A DNA stretch of 64,000 bases from Lunularia cruciata (taxonomy: Eukaryota > Streptophyta > Marchantiopsida > Lunulariales > Lunulariaceae), in assembly GCA_948567375.1 (NCBI GenBank), contig OX419759.1:27381493-27445492 (forward strand), given 5' to 3'. Numbering within the stretch: position 1 is the first letter of the stretch; each line of letters opens with the position of its first letter. This document shows, piece by piece, positions 13,001-22,352 of this stretch. A program made the position numbers and the translations under genes. The notes below the pieces were generated by a model. The model was not told the origin of the DNA and made no database searches. It worked only from the letters and a program-made list of their open reading frames with translations.

Positions 13001-16000
13001 GATCTATCGCCTTCTGCTTGAAAATCGTCATTGGCTATTCAGTCAAGTGTCCCTCGAATCGCAGGTTGACTTTGGATGATGTTAGACGAACAATGTGATT
13101 AGTATCAAAGTGGTACTCTTGCTCACTGTATCTATCCACTATCATAGCATTTTATAGATTAGCCTTTCTGGTAATGGTCGTACTCTTACAGGACCTGACC
13201 AACGTGGAACAGCTACATACCTCGACCCCGGTCTTGTGGGCAAGTGTTGAGCGTGTGCTCTGTCGTTTGAGTTTCTGCATTTCGACCAGAACGTTAGTGT
13301 AGAGTTGACATGGGAGATTCGTCCAAGAAATCTGCATGCATCCATGGCCTGCAGTGCTTAGCAACCATTGTGGTTTGCACTCAAAGTCTTCTGCTGACCG
13401 GGAAGCAAATATGTAAGAAATCTGCGTGTCTCGATGATTACCAGTGCACGTCCGGCGGGAAGCTAAAGTTGCAAGCATATCGCGGGTAAACTCCCTAGGA
13501 GCATCGCGGAAACTGCAATGAGCCTAGGCATTTCCCTTACTGAATTTGTCAGGTCTGTGCATGCTCTGGTCACGTGGATTCCTAATCTCTCGGGAACCCG
13601 CAATAATAGAACATGTTTGCTCACCAGTTTTGCCCCGGAACTTTTCCGAAGTCGGAACTTGGGAAAAGAACACAAAGCATGTCTTAGCAACCCGTCAAGA
13701 CCCTGGTGCATTGGCCACATCTTCTGTATCGCGAGTCTAAATTTCTGTCAGATCCGCAACCCGTATTTATTCCCAGTCCAGACTAGACACCTCCCCGTCT
13801 GTTGGACACTAAAGCCCCTACGCAAACGTGTAGATGTTAAGATTACTTTCACACGGGGTCTAGCCCTAGGATCGACATGAAAACTTCGTAGCATTGAAAA
13901 CCCTATTTCGATCCTGTACTATTTGCATGAAGAAAGTTCGGAGCTGAAACCTCCGCTCGAACGAAGCCTCCTCCTCTCGTTCCTCTTCTTCTGCTCCTTT
14001 CCCGCCCTTCTCACACGTGCACCATCTGCATCAGCAATTTGACAGGAATCCGAAGCTCTTGTTGGCGGCGAGCTCTGTCCTTGTCCTGAGAGCGGGATGA
14101 AAGGAGCTGGCGCAAGTGTCCGGCTCTGAGTTGGCGGTCCAGAGCTCTCTGGGCCCAAGAGACCAGAGCGCAGGGCAGAATGCAGATCATTGAGGCAATG
14201 CTTCTGTAACTTCCCGAGTTGCGCCGGGACTTCCCGTTGCGCAGTGAGCTCACGCGGTTTTGCCCGGTCCGAGGCTCATCTCTCTTTCTGTACGACCAGT
14301 CCTACCTACTTCTCAACAATCACCATGTCACATGGGCCCAGTCGACTTCTCATGATGATGGCATGGCATACGGACGGAAACCAATCCATCCATCCATCCA
14401 TCCGTATCTGCTCACTGTCCGCACATCCGTCTGCCGCCCCAGTCCGCCTGCCCTGAGTCTGACAACATAGTCCGGGCAGGTCTCCTTCATAGTTCTAAAA
14501 CCCAGGTGACCGAATTTGTTGAGATCTGGCGCGATAAGATTCGTGGGTTTCCCGTGGGCTCTGGCTGTCAACTTTCTGGTGTCAGATCGGATGTCCCGTC
14601 CGTAAAAACTCTCGTCCTCTGTAAGGCCCGCTTCGTCTTACCCCCTTCGAAAGTGGAAGCAGAACGGATTTCTCTTCCCCCCTCTCCCTCCCTCCATATG
14701 CCCTGCGCTAGCGCGCCCTTCTTCTGCCCGCCTTCCGACTGTAGGCAGCTGTAGACGAAGAGAAGGGGTGGTGTTGTACATGTTGTGTTTCAATGAGCCA
14801 TAAAACCGAGCTCGAGATGACCTGGAGCAGGTAGAGCTCAAATCGGATTAGAGGTGGGAATGGATGAACGTCTTCCAGCGTTTCGGGAAGGAACTTCATC
14901 TGATTAGGCAGAAGAAGAGGAACATTTGTTTTGCCCGTTGGATCCCGCTTGCTTGCTCTGCTTGCTCCCGATGCTCGCGAAGTAACATCCGATTTGAAGC
15001 GCATGTCCACGTCTAGGTATCAATTTACTCCACTGAAATCTTGTGCTGGGGGTCATTATCTTCCCGTGTGTTAACGTTTTACTGCCCCATCGAGTGTTGT
15101 AGTACAGGGAATTATGGGAAAAGGTACTCATGCCAACCTTTTTTACTTATAGTCCGTAAGTCCCTCCAGTAGATCGACTAATATCGGCAAGAATCTAGGC
15201 AGTGAAGGAAACAATACCTTCTACTTTAGACAATCAGGATTAATTTTGCGGAACAGAACTTGCCAAGCCGGAAAGTATAAGCTCAGCTGCCGATCGTCGG
15301 GGCTTAGCTGTTGCGGGTTTCACCTGTCAAAGCGAGTCAAGGAAGAGAGGCAGCTTTAGGGACTTTTCATGAGTTTTTGAGGGAAAAGAATAGCGTGTAC
15401 TAGTACAGTAGTTCCTAACAATTCAATTAGCTCATGTTCTAGTCTTTTCTGTCTTGCCTTGAGCAATCTCCATACATTTGTTTAAAATTAAGTTTCTCCG
15501 CTTCGCAACTGAAGGTTTCTAGAGTCGTTGATATTTTCTGCGAGCGTTTTGCAAGGCTCAATCCGCACGTGTGGACTTAAATTTGTGAGTGCCTCCTTTC
15601 ATAGCGTTCGATGAAATACCTGCCAATCCCTTGTTGCTGTTCACTCTATCCTTATCCCAGGTATGGTTCAAAAAATGCAACGGGATTGTACAATGTGACC
15701 TTAGTTCCAACGGGAGTCTCGTTGGTGTCCAGTAAACAGTGTGCGGACTGTATATGGCCCGATAGGGTTTGAGCCCGCCAAGTATCACCATCATGGGCAG
15801 GAAGGGTATGTGGGAATGTCGTGTCGAACGGGGTTAATCATGAGAGGAAAAGAAAGGTGAATCGTGAATTCCAAGATATCATGAACGATGGGACCACATG
15901 TGCGGGTGAGCACAGAAGTTTGGCAGGGCAGGCGGGTTCGAGAAAACCTCTTCTTTGTATACAGAAGTGCGGGAGAGGTGCATGTTTGCAGAAGTGTGGT

Positions 16001-19000
16001 GGGGGATGCAAGCTCCAGAGAGGAACCTCGTCTTTGAATTCAGAAGCATGATATGGCAGGGAGAAATGTCGCTGGGCGAACGTTAGAGTTCTTCCCAATT
16101 TCAGTTTCGTTAGCGAGAACTTTACCTTTGACAATCTCTCGCTTAGCAATGAGTTTCACTTTGTTGCTGTCGTCTGACATGGAACCTTCTGCTTAGTAAA
16201 TGGGTAAGTGTGCGTTCCCACCGTATTCAGCCAAGATATGCCCACTCAGTACTGCGAACTTACGTATCCTTTTCTTTCACTCGTCTGCTGCAGGCTTTAG
16301 TCCGGAATCAGACGGGAATAACCTAGTCGAATGGGAGCCACTTTGGCGAGTGGCTGCTCTGAAACAGCAAAGCGAGCTCGAGAGACAAGCAGAGGAAGAA
16401 CTTGCGAAGGGTAAAGGTGATATCATCATGACTGAAGGGGAGCAAGTAGAGAATGCTCTCCCAGAGAACTTGGAGCCAGGTACTCCATCAACTGCCCCTA
16501 GTAGGGTTGCTGAAGAGTCACTGAAAGAAGACGTTTATCCAGCAGTAATGCCAGGGACAGCTGATCTCTCAGTGACACCTCTAGATACTCCTTCCATCGA
16601 TGTCAATGAAGACTTAACTGTTAATCTGGATGTTGTGGTTGATAATATTGTTGCAACAACTGTGAATTCTATCGATAATGCACCCCTGCAACATGGTGCC
16701 AACCGGGTAGCTGGCCTTGGAGTCGATATTGATACGTCAGGGACCGGTCCCCAAGTTGTTCCCGTGGAGGGGCTTTTAGCAAATGAGGCTGGACATAACC
16801 AGGTTACACGGTCTCCTTCATTAGATCCTTGGCTCAAAGTTCCTAACGCCGCACAACGTCCTCCTTTGTCTGCTTCCGCGCTTTTTGTTAACCCATCTTC
16901 CCCGTCTGGTGCTTGGCCAACGGCTACATGGCCCTCACCAGCAATCAACTTTGCTCATTCGTCTCAGGAACCTACAATGAGCATGCCAGTCACTAATGTC
17001 ATTCCACATGCTAATTTGCTTCCGTATTCGACACTCCCCTCACATCCTGTGAATGGAGGTGCAACAGGTGTTACTCCCATGATTGGGAATGCTGATAACC
17101 TAGAAGAAGATGAACCAGGATCTCGGAAAAGGAAGAAAGGAGCCGGGAAGACAAGAGAGAGGAAAGCCTCGACCTCTACACCTCGATCTACACCTCGACC
17201 TCGTGGTCGAGGTAGGAAAGGCTCGGCAGCCCAGGTAGCGTCACCTCCGACTACCATCGATCCAAATTTCCCTGTTCCTTCTCGGCTGATATATGAGAGC
17301 TCCGCAGCAGTTGGGGTTGGAAATGCAGCGTCTCCCACCAGTCCTCTAGCTCCAAGTATGGCCGAGAGACGAGAGAACCAAGCAAAACTTACTTTACATG
17401 CGGATACTGCAACTTGGGTGGAGCAAGCCAGGGTTAGTTTTGAAGAAGCCATGAGTGCCGCAAATTCTGCCCATGAAGAGGCTCAATTTGTGAAGAAACA
17501 AGCACCAGAAAGTCGTTTTTTTGGCAATGAAGCAAAGTATGCTTCGGCTGCAGATGCTGTAAAAGTGGCAGCGTCGGTTGCCAAAGCTGCCGCAGATGCG
17601 GCGAAGGTAGCATACGAAGCTGCACTGCAAGCTCGAATTTATGTTACTGAAGGCCTAGAGACTGGCTCGGGTAGAATCTCTGCCGCAAGTAATCGGGCTG
17701 ACAAAGACGGTGGTGCTGGTGGAAGGAGGTCTGCCATAGCTGCTGCCAAAGAAGAGGCCAGAAAGAGAGCATCGGGCATCCCGAGCGCGAACAAAGCCAA
17801 TCCACAAGGCACTGACGCAGTGCTAAGAGCGGCAAAATTAATGACTGAAGCTGCTGCGGAGGCAGGTGCAGTCTTAGCGAAAGGAAATGCTACCCCCTCA
17901 ACACCATTTGGAACCCCTCTGGCCCTCTCTTTTGCTTCTCCAGCTGAGGAAGGGAAGAAGAGTAAAAGCAGCGAGAGACGAGGGCGGCCCCGTAAGGAAG
18001 CTGCGAATGCGAAGGGAGTGGATCAAATTGTTAGTGCTGACAACAATTCCGCCAAAACCCCAAAGGATGCCAAGCACTCGTGGAAGAAAGGTGCGAGGAG
18101 AAAAGGAAAAGACGCTCTCGATAACATCGCATCGGCCACAAAGACGCCACTGAAGAAAGCCGATGAGGCCCTGGCGAAACAGTCTCCGGAGAAGTCCATC
18201 CGCCGGCAATTGGAGCAGTCCATGGCGTCGGCCTCCAATGCCCCTGATGCGCTTCAAGCATTTGCGGAAGGATCACTGGTTGAGGTGAGTCAACCTCAGA
18301 AACGCTATTAGGCCCTATTTGCTCCGCGTTTTCCATGTGTATTAGATATTCACTGATGCAAGGAAGCTAAACTGGACTGTAACTACACTGACTACATCAG
18401 CTTATTTATCAGTTTATTTAGTCTCCTATCTGTATTCCATTACACAAAAGCACGATTTCTCATGAGTTCCAAGGAACCAGTGTCTGTTTTTGATCCTTTC
18501 TCTCCTTGATGTAAGAATCTCGTTAGACGGTATACTAATGTTCTACCCGCCGAACAGGTCATGAATGACGAAGAAGGTTTAAGGGGAGGATGGTTCTCGG
18601 CCCAAGTACTTGAACTGAGGCCAGGACAAGCTTATGTTCAGTACGACGAAATTCTCACGGACGATGGTATGTGTCCGCAGTTGCGCTTACTTTGGTGCTT
18701 TGAGTCAAACCTGAATTATTGCTTTGCGCACCTGACGCACCATTTCACTTTGTCGTGTCTTTGTTTTTGTCTCCACTATCTGGCGTTTGGTCAGGCTACT
18801 GAGAAACCGTGTCTTGTCCCACCTGAGCTGATAAGTTTTATTTCCTGGTTATCAACCTGCAGGGAAGACTAAGCTGAAGGAATGGTTTCCTTTGGAGGGT
18901 AAGTTGGATGCACCGGAACCAGGTCGACCGAGAATCCGGCTTATATCTGCGGATAATATGGCACTAGAGGAGGGAAGGCAAGATAAGCAGCGGAAGAGAC

Positions 19001-22000
19001 GAAGGACAGCTTCTGGGAACAGGATATGGACGGTCGGAGATAGGGCAGACGCTTTTGTCCAAGATGGGTACGGTTGAATGAAACTTGAAATACTTGGATT
19101 CTGCATCTTCCGCTGTCGGCAATATATAAACGCTGTTTTGGTCACGCTCACGCTTCGATCCGACACAGCCAAGACACCATGCACTCCTTCCCCCTTCGCT
19201 CCACTCCAGCTTCCTCTACCAAAGCTGTCTTTTCCTCCTTGCTCGATACTCTCTGCTCCTCTGCTTTCAATATCAGATGCTTAATCTGTTGTGTCTTGGC
19301 TCGTACTCCATGGTGCATACGAGTTGTCTGCAGTTGCTACTGATAAAATGTATCAATTACGTTCTTAGATCCGTTTATCTCAATAATGTTAGATGCACTT
19401 ACATTCTATTTAATGAGATTCAATTGACTTTAATTTGCCTACGGTCATGCATGTATTTCATATGCACGTTCTTGGTTCCATACTTAGTAGGTTCTGGACC
19501 ACTCTTCGAACGGCTTCTGCTCCCATTTCTCAAATATAAAAGCGCTTTAAATCGGAAATTAGCTAACCTCTACTCTAACATTAGAGTAATTGTTTGAGGT
19601 CTTCATCACCGTCGGATTTAGTCCATGTGAATGCTCCGATTAAACAGATAACAATGTGACCTTCTCACGGTCCTTGGCAGACTATTTAAAGCAGGATAGT
19701 CATATACTTCTAAACTTGCCATGCATATAAGTCACCACTCTCATAATCAGAGAATAGTGACTTAATCACTTCAGACTTTTGATGTCAAACCAATATAAGT
19801 TAGTAGGTCGCTGTCTGCAACAATTTGTGAACTTTATTGGGAGTTCTTACCAAGAAATATGTCTAGGGGGGCGCTGAATAATTGCTCCGTGTCGTTTTCA
19901 GATGGTGGGAAGGAGTTGTCAAACAAGTCGATGAAGACGACGAGAATAAAATTACTATGTATTTTCCAGGTGTGTAATGTGTAGATTAAGTATCTTGCAG
20001 CCAAGATACCATCCACTCCACCCACCTTCCTCTCTAGCTATGCTTTCCCTACTCGCAGGATGACCCTCTGCTTTCAATTTCGGATGCTTAACTTGTTTCT
20101 GTTGTTATCTCTTTGTTCTTCTTCTATGATGCATATCAGTTCACTGCAGGTGCTACTTATGAATTTATTCTATGTCTGTTTGTTGCTCTCTACCACTTTC
20201 GCTTTTTTGGTTTCACTTCAATTCTATTTGCGTACTGTCTTGCGTACATTCCGTATGCAGTTCATGTGCACGTTCCAAGTTCCCTACTCAGTGGGTTCTG
20301 GATCCCCCGTTCTTTGAGCGGGTTTTGTTCCCATTTCTCCACTCAAGGTTCTCGCGGTTGCTGACTCGAACGTATAGTGTAGGCTGCCTCCAATGAGTTT
20401 ATAATTCATGTTGCATGCACTAACATGAACGCTGACAATTTTACCTCGTGATTTGTTACTAATTTTGTATGTTACTGCATACGTTGTAATTTCCTCCAGG
20501 TATTTGGGAGTGTGGTCTAATTTTTGACGTTATCTTTCAGGTGAAGGAGACACCCAGACTGTAAAAGCATGGAACTTGAGGCCGTCACTTGTATGGAAAG
20601 ATGGAAAATGGGAGCAGTGGTCTGGCTATGGCAAGCCACATCCAGAGAAGAAGGTTGAGCAACTACTACAACCACCCCAAGTATCAACTAGAAAACTTGT
20701 CTTGTAATCGTAATTTGCAGGCTGAGCTCAGGGCACTTAAGCTTATATTACTGTACTGCGAACGACGTTGAAGAGTTCCTATAATTTTCTTGTATAGGAC
20801 GAGGAGCAATCCGCTAAGCGACTGAAGGCTGGAGCGAGTCCAAAGGGCCAAGCTCGGAAGACTAAACGGAAAGCAAGTAGTGAGGTGAAGTCTCCGGAAG
20901 AGGGGAAAGATTCTTCCAGGCCTTCAAGAAGAGGGAAGTTGGTAGATCCACAAGGAGACACTCAGCCGTCTCCTGCTGTTGTCACAACCAGAAGCTCTCC
21001 GAGGCAAAAGCTTCCACCGAAAAGGAAAGATGGTGCGAGCAAGCTAGCAAGTCCAGAGTCTGAGGTATCGACACCAAACCAAGTATCATCTCCAGTCAAT
21101 ACGCGGGCCCGGTCATTACCTCAAGATGCGGTAATTTCAGATAAAGAGCCTAGCAAGGGGAGAACCCCTGCCACTGGTTCGGGAAGTCAGAAAAAGTCAC
21201 CTGTGAGTCAAAAGGTGGGAAAGAAAAACCAGCCGAAGGAGAATGTGGAAACACCTTCTAATATGCGTAATTTGAGAAATAATAGAGAGAAGACTCCTAA
21301 TCCAGTGATTGGGACACCATCAACACGGCAAAAGGCCAAAGCTGGAGCTTCCACGCAGAACCTGAGGTCTGCTAGGGTATGTTCTATAGTTGATCTACCT
21401 TAAGCAACTGTGGTAAAAGTCTGCAACCGGTTGAAAATTGGAAATGGCTTAGTTGACTGGGGTATACTAGTCATGGCTAGTGTTAGCGTGTTACTGTTTT
21501 AGGTGTGTACTCCGGTCAACTGTTGTAGGAGTCATCTGGTCAGCTCATTTCGTTATGTCTGTTTTCTGTTGTTTGTTGTAGTTCTTTTGATCTTGACCCT
21601 GGTCATTCTTTTCCTCTTTGCTCCATCGCTCCCAAAGCAGTCCGCGCCTCATATTTGTCATGGGCGTAAGGATAACTTTGTGCTCGGATATCAATCTGAG
21701 AGGTTGGGTCCATCTTAAGGTGTTTTCCCATTCCGACCAATTTCTGATAATCTTACTCACTAAATTCACCTACCTCCCATGTTTAGACTCCTCTTCTTGT
21801 TGATTCCTGGTCGTGGTAACATGAATTCAGGAGGATCGCAGGTGTTCAGTTCTTCTGGTAACATTGACGGCTTCGCTAAAGTAGCGTACATGCTAGGAGT
21901 GTCAGAGGACCATACATAAATAACTGAGAGGCCAAGGTTTAATGCAATGGGTTCAGTCTTTCCTTACTGTTAGTAACCCTTGACAAGCATGACCTCAGCT

Positions 22001-22352
22001 TAATATTTTTTCTCCGCTATAGCCACCCCAATTCACTTATCTGAGCGAGGCAACGATGCTATGCAACAGAGATGATTGTCTTTCATGGCATGGTATTTTG
22101 GAGTGAATTTTTGTAAATCATGTAACCTGCTTATTATTGCATTATTTCGTAGTCTTCTTTCAGCAGAATTTCATTTTCGCTTTCGTTCAACGTCCTAAAG
22201 CATGATTGAAAGTTTGTGATTAGCAACTGAAGTGTATGGAGGGTTGTGTATCCCTTTCAGGTCTGAGAAGCGACACGGAAGTCACGTTCTCTGGAGCTTT
22301 GACTCTTGATGATTCCCTGATTCTTTTTCAGGAGGTACAACTAGGCAGTTGA
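6951..22352 (+). CDS. Agenet-domain nuclear protein (SWO1/G2484-1-like), 3' part of gene, nine exons
   Basis: Spliced gene model: 6951-7020, 8202-8260, 16294-18284, 18558-18666, 18863-19067, 19902-19969, 20541-20653, 20798-21376 and, tentatively, 22332-22352. All junctions are GT/AG and the phases agree throughout, giving about 1,070 residues and a stop. Seen: a conserved block split over the first three exons, a long low-complexity region with an Ala-rich helix and AT-hook-like motifs, two Agenet (Tudor-like) domains, then a basic Lys/Ser/Pro-rich tail. Known: Agenet domains belong to the Royal superfamily of histone/methyl-ligand readers. From memory, the Arabidopsis relative is the large nuclear protein G2484-1/SWO1, linked to 14-3-3 binding and salt tolerance. 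Inferred: a chromatin-associated reader. The first exon starts in mid-codon, so N-terminal exons are missing. SLR repeats occupy most introns. The family call is firm; the last exon is not. Confidence 0.85.
7160..7240 (+). repeat. SLR 3'-end fragment
   Basis: GGGTTCTGGATCCCCCTTTC then TTCGAACGACTTCTGC. The hairpin arm has lost pairing through point changes. Confidence 0.55.
7330..7600 (+). repeat. SLR 5' half, with the strongest hairpins
   Basis: Hairpin 1 has a perfect 10-bp stem here (TAACACCCAC at 7451-7460 with GTGGGTGTTA at 7471-7480), although its sequence differs from the GCACT/AGTGC of other copies. Hairpin 2 is CATGCT...AGCATG (7542-7560). The 3' module is missing or displaced to 8101-8195. 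Confidence 0.65.
7740..7910 (+). repeat. B-module repeat copy with expanded CAGAGT hexamers
   Basis: It contains the longest hexamer array (GTCAGA-type units, 7,826-7,856), followed by ACGTGGGTATCCGACCGGGT and TTGTTTACAAC. A shortened second array lies at 7,936-7,955. Confidence 0.6.
8095..8195 (+). repeat. SLR 3'-end fragment before exon b
   Basis: GTGGATCCCTCGTTC, hairpin 8147-8161 with loop TAC, then GGCCTCTGCTCTCGTTAC. It ends within 20 bases of the exon b acceptor, so SLR sequence may supply part of the 3' splice-site context. Confidence 0.6.
8202..8260 (+). CDS. Agenet gene exon b (59-base conserved exon)
   Basis: This exon is too short to appear as an ORF. It lies between GGACAG and the donor GTATGA. 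Joined to exon a it reads IKGVLPEHTLMLTAFSEDPE, which lines up with the plant motif I-Q-G-x-x-P-D-E-x-x-M-x-x-A-F-G. It exits in phase 1, exactly what the acceptor at 16294 needs. It follows directly on an SLR 3' end (hairpin at 8147-8161), and the next exon is 8,033 bases away. Recognition rests on motif order plus phase, so a transcript should confirm it. Confidence 0.8.
8540..8593. repeat. near-perfect 25-bp inverted repeat with 4-base loop
   Basis: The left arm at 8540-8564 and right arm at 8569-8593 differ from perfect complementarity at one position. The loop is TGGA. It sits 280 bases into the 8-kb intron. Confidence 0.8.
8835..8915 (+). repeat. B-module repeat copy
   Basis: ATGTCAGACTCAGAGTCAGT then GGGTATGGTACCGGGTTGTT. 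Truncated at its 5' side. Confidence 0.55.
9664..9864 (+). other. coding-like open stretch inside the 8-kb intron
   Basis: Sixty-six codons of normal-looking composition begin WYVESFSVDNSWEGVKL and end at a TAG. There are no SLR modules and no domain that I recognise. It could be a cassette exon, a decayed exon or chance. Confidence 0.2.
10000..10830 (+). repeat. SLR cluster: three 3' ends, one 5' half
   Basis: 3' modules have hairpins at 10034-10048 (CTGTTC-GAA-GAACGG, one wobble), 10220-10234 (CCGTTC-CTC-GAACGG) and about 10781-10793 (decayed). Hairpin 1 is at 10315-10338 and hairpin 2 at 10402-10420 (CATGTG/CACATG). The segments around 10130-10240 and 10690-10800 are near-duplicates (shared CTATCATTCGATCAGATGTT). 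Confidence 0.6.
11255..11350 (+). repeat. SLR 3'-end fragment
   Basis: GAGTTCTGGATCACCCGTTC and hairpin 11309-11323 (CCGTTC-CTA-GAACGG), followed by GGCTTCTGCTCTCATCTACC. Confidence 0.6.
11342..11667 (+). other. coding-like open stretch directly after an SLR 3' end
   Basis: About 108 codons follow the SLR hairpin at 11,309-11,323 and carry Ser/Pro/Glu-rich sequence (for example SSFDTPLVPFNIEQVTFPF) to a TAA. The composition resembles the disordered parts of the Agenet protein, but no phase-compatible pair of splice sites was found. Unassigned. Confidence 0.2.
12285..12650 (+). repeat. decayed SLR/B pieces
   Basis: A B-module core (GGAACTCGGTTGTTTACAAT, 12,301 onward) is followed by two decayed 3' modules that keep GCTTCTGCTCCCATT (12,374 and 12,622) but not the hairpin. 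Confidence 0.5.
14384..14404. repeat. (CATC)n microsatellite
   Basis: About five perfect CATC units inside the GC-rich part of the long intron. Confidence 0.8.
16294..18284 (+). CDS. Agenet gene exon c (main exon, Ala-rich and AT-hook region)
   Basis: The largest exon encodes about 663 residues. It opens with GFSPESDGN...WEPLWRVAALKQQ, finishing the conserved block of exons a and b. Next come acidic and Ser/Thr/Pro-rich disordered stretches, a basic segment (RKRKKG, 17,110-17,150), an AT-hook-like PRPRGRGRK (17,191-17,218), an Ala-rich helix with repeated AA/KVA units (17,400-17,650) typical of this family, and a second AT-hook-like RRGRPRK (17,976-17,996). It ends GSLVE at the donor GAG/GTGAGT, the first strand of Agenet 1. 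The open frame extends left to an ATG at 16200, but the sequence before 16294 looks like intron. AT hooks suggest minor-groove DNA contact (inference). Confidence 0.9.
18558..18666 (+). CDS. Agenet gene exon d (Agenet domain 1)
   Basis: The exon follows the acceptor CCGAACAG and ends in phase 1 at GAC GAT G/GTATGT. It encodes the core of Agenet 1: VMNDEEGLRGGWFSAQVLEL, then a YVQYDE strand. The pattern of a short acidic strand, GGWFxAxV and YxxYDE is the Agenet signature, with aromatic residues where the ligand cage is expected. The ATG at 18561 is internal, not a start. Confidence 0.9.
18863..19067 (+). CDS. Agenet gene exon e (end of Agenet 1, linker, start of Agenet 2)
   Basis: This exon begins GKTKLKEWFPLEG, which completes Agenet 1 (the LxEW element), continues with a proline and basic linker (IRLISADNM, then a KQRKRRRTAS cluster that could act as a nuclear localisation signal), and starts Agenet 2 with WTVGDRADAFVQDG. 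It enters in phase 1 and leaves in phase 2 at GG/GTACGG. The ATG frame at 19,078 downstream is intronic. Confidence 0.9.
19140..19548 (+). repeat. SLR copy in the intron between exons e and f
   Basis: The C+T-rich body (CCCCCTTCGCTCCACTCCAG) and the 3' module are present, but a small deletion removes the left hairpin arm (GGACCACTCTTCGAACGG). It lies wholly inside the 834-base intron, in sense orientation. Confidence 0.6.
19902..19969 (+). CDS. Agenet gene exon f (Agenet domain 2 core)
   Basis: The acceptor TTTTCAG is followed by a 68-base exon reading WWEGVVKQVDEDDENKITMY and FPG. The WWEGxV motif is the hallmark second strand of Agenet/Tudor repeats. The donor CCAG/GTGTGT leaves phase 1. 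The flanking introns of 834 and 571 bases each contain an SLR repeat copy. Confidence 0.9.
19985..20345 (+). repeat. SLR copy in the intron between exons f and g
   Basis: The body and 3' module have hairpin 20307-20321 (CCGTTC-TTT-GAGCGG). The stem change A to G is tolerated as a U-G pair. It is in sense orientation inside a 571-base intron. Confidence 0.6.
20541..20653 (+). CDS. Agenet gene exon g (end of Agenet 2)
   Basis: After TTATCTTTCAG the exon reads GEGDTQTVKAWNLRPSLVW, then a KDGKWEQW segment. LRPSLxWxDGxWxxW closes the second Agenet repeat in plant homologues. The donor AAG/GTTGAG is weaker than its neighbours but gives phase 0, matching the next acceptor. Confidence 0.85.
20798..21376 (+). 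CDS. Agenet gene exon h (basic C-terminal tail)
   Basis: This exon begins DEEQSAKRLKAGASPKG after TTGTATAG and runs 193 codons to the donor AGG/GTATGT. It is rich in Lys, Arg, Ser and Pro, with repeated KRK/RKTKRK clusters and SxxKSP-like sites. It looks disordered and nuclear, as in other SWO1-type tails. The open frame continues a few codons into the intron to a stop at 21,401, which would give an alternative C-terminus if the intron is retained. Confidence 0.85.
22332..22352 (+). CDS. Agenet gene, candidate last coding exon
   Basis: A strong pyrimidine tract and acceptor (CTGATTCTTTTTCAG) lead into GAG GTA CAA CTA GGC AGT TGA. In phase 0 after exon h this adds EVQLGS and a stop. Alternatives are an acceptor at about 21,831 (a short frame ending in TAG) or reading through exon h. 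I saw no conserved C-terminal motif that would decide. Confidence 0.4.
   Translation, partial: EVQLGS

Larger units (their letters stand above)
8261..16293 (+). other. 8.0-kb intron of the Agenet gene
   Basis: The donor is GAAG/GTATGA and the acceptor GTCTGCTGCAG. It contains SLR pieces to about 12.65 kb, a near-perfect 25-bp inverted repeat at 8540-8593, and, from 13.1 to 16.2 kb, sequence without repeats and richer in G+C and CT tracts. Many short ORFs at 13.1-15.0 kb overlap on both strands and none shows a recognisable domain. The GC-rich part could hold an internal promoter (inference). Confidence 0.6.

Noticed and set aside
13142-15131. Many overlapping ORFs on both strands in the GC-richer intron segment
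   Set aside because: Higher GC makes long open frames common; none shows a domain, splice logic or codon bias that I could recognise.
16200-18311. 703-codon ORF read as a complete gene
   Set aside because: It begins and ends in introns: a good acceptor at 16,293 and donor GAG/GTGAGT at 18,284 match flanking exons in phase, and the codon before the ATG is a stop.
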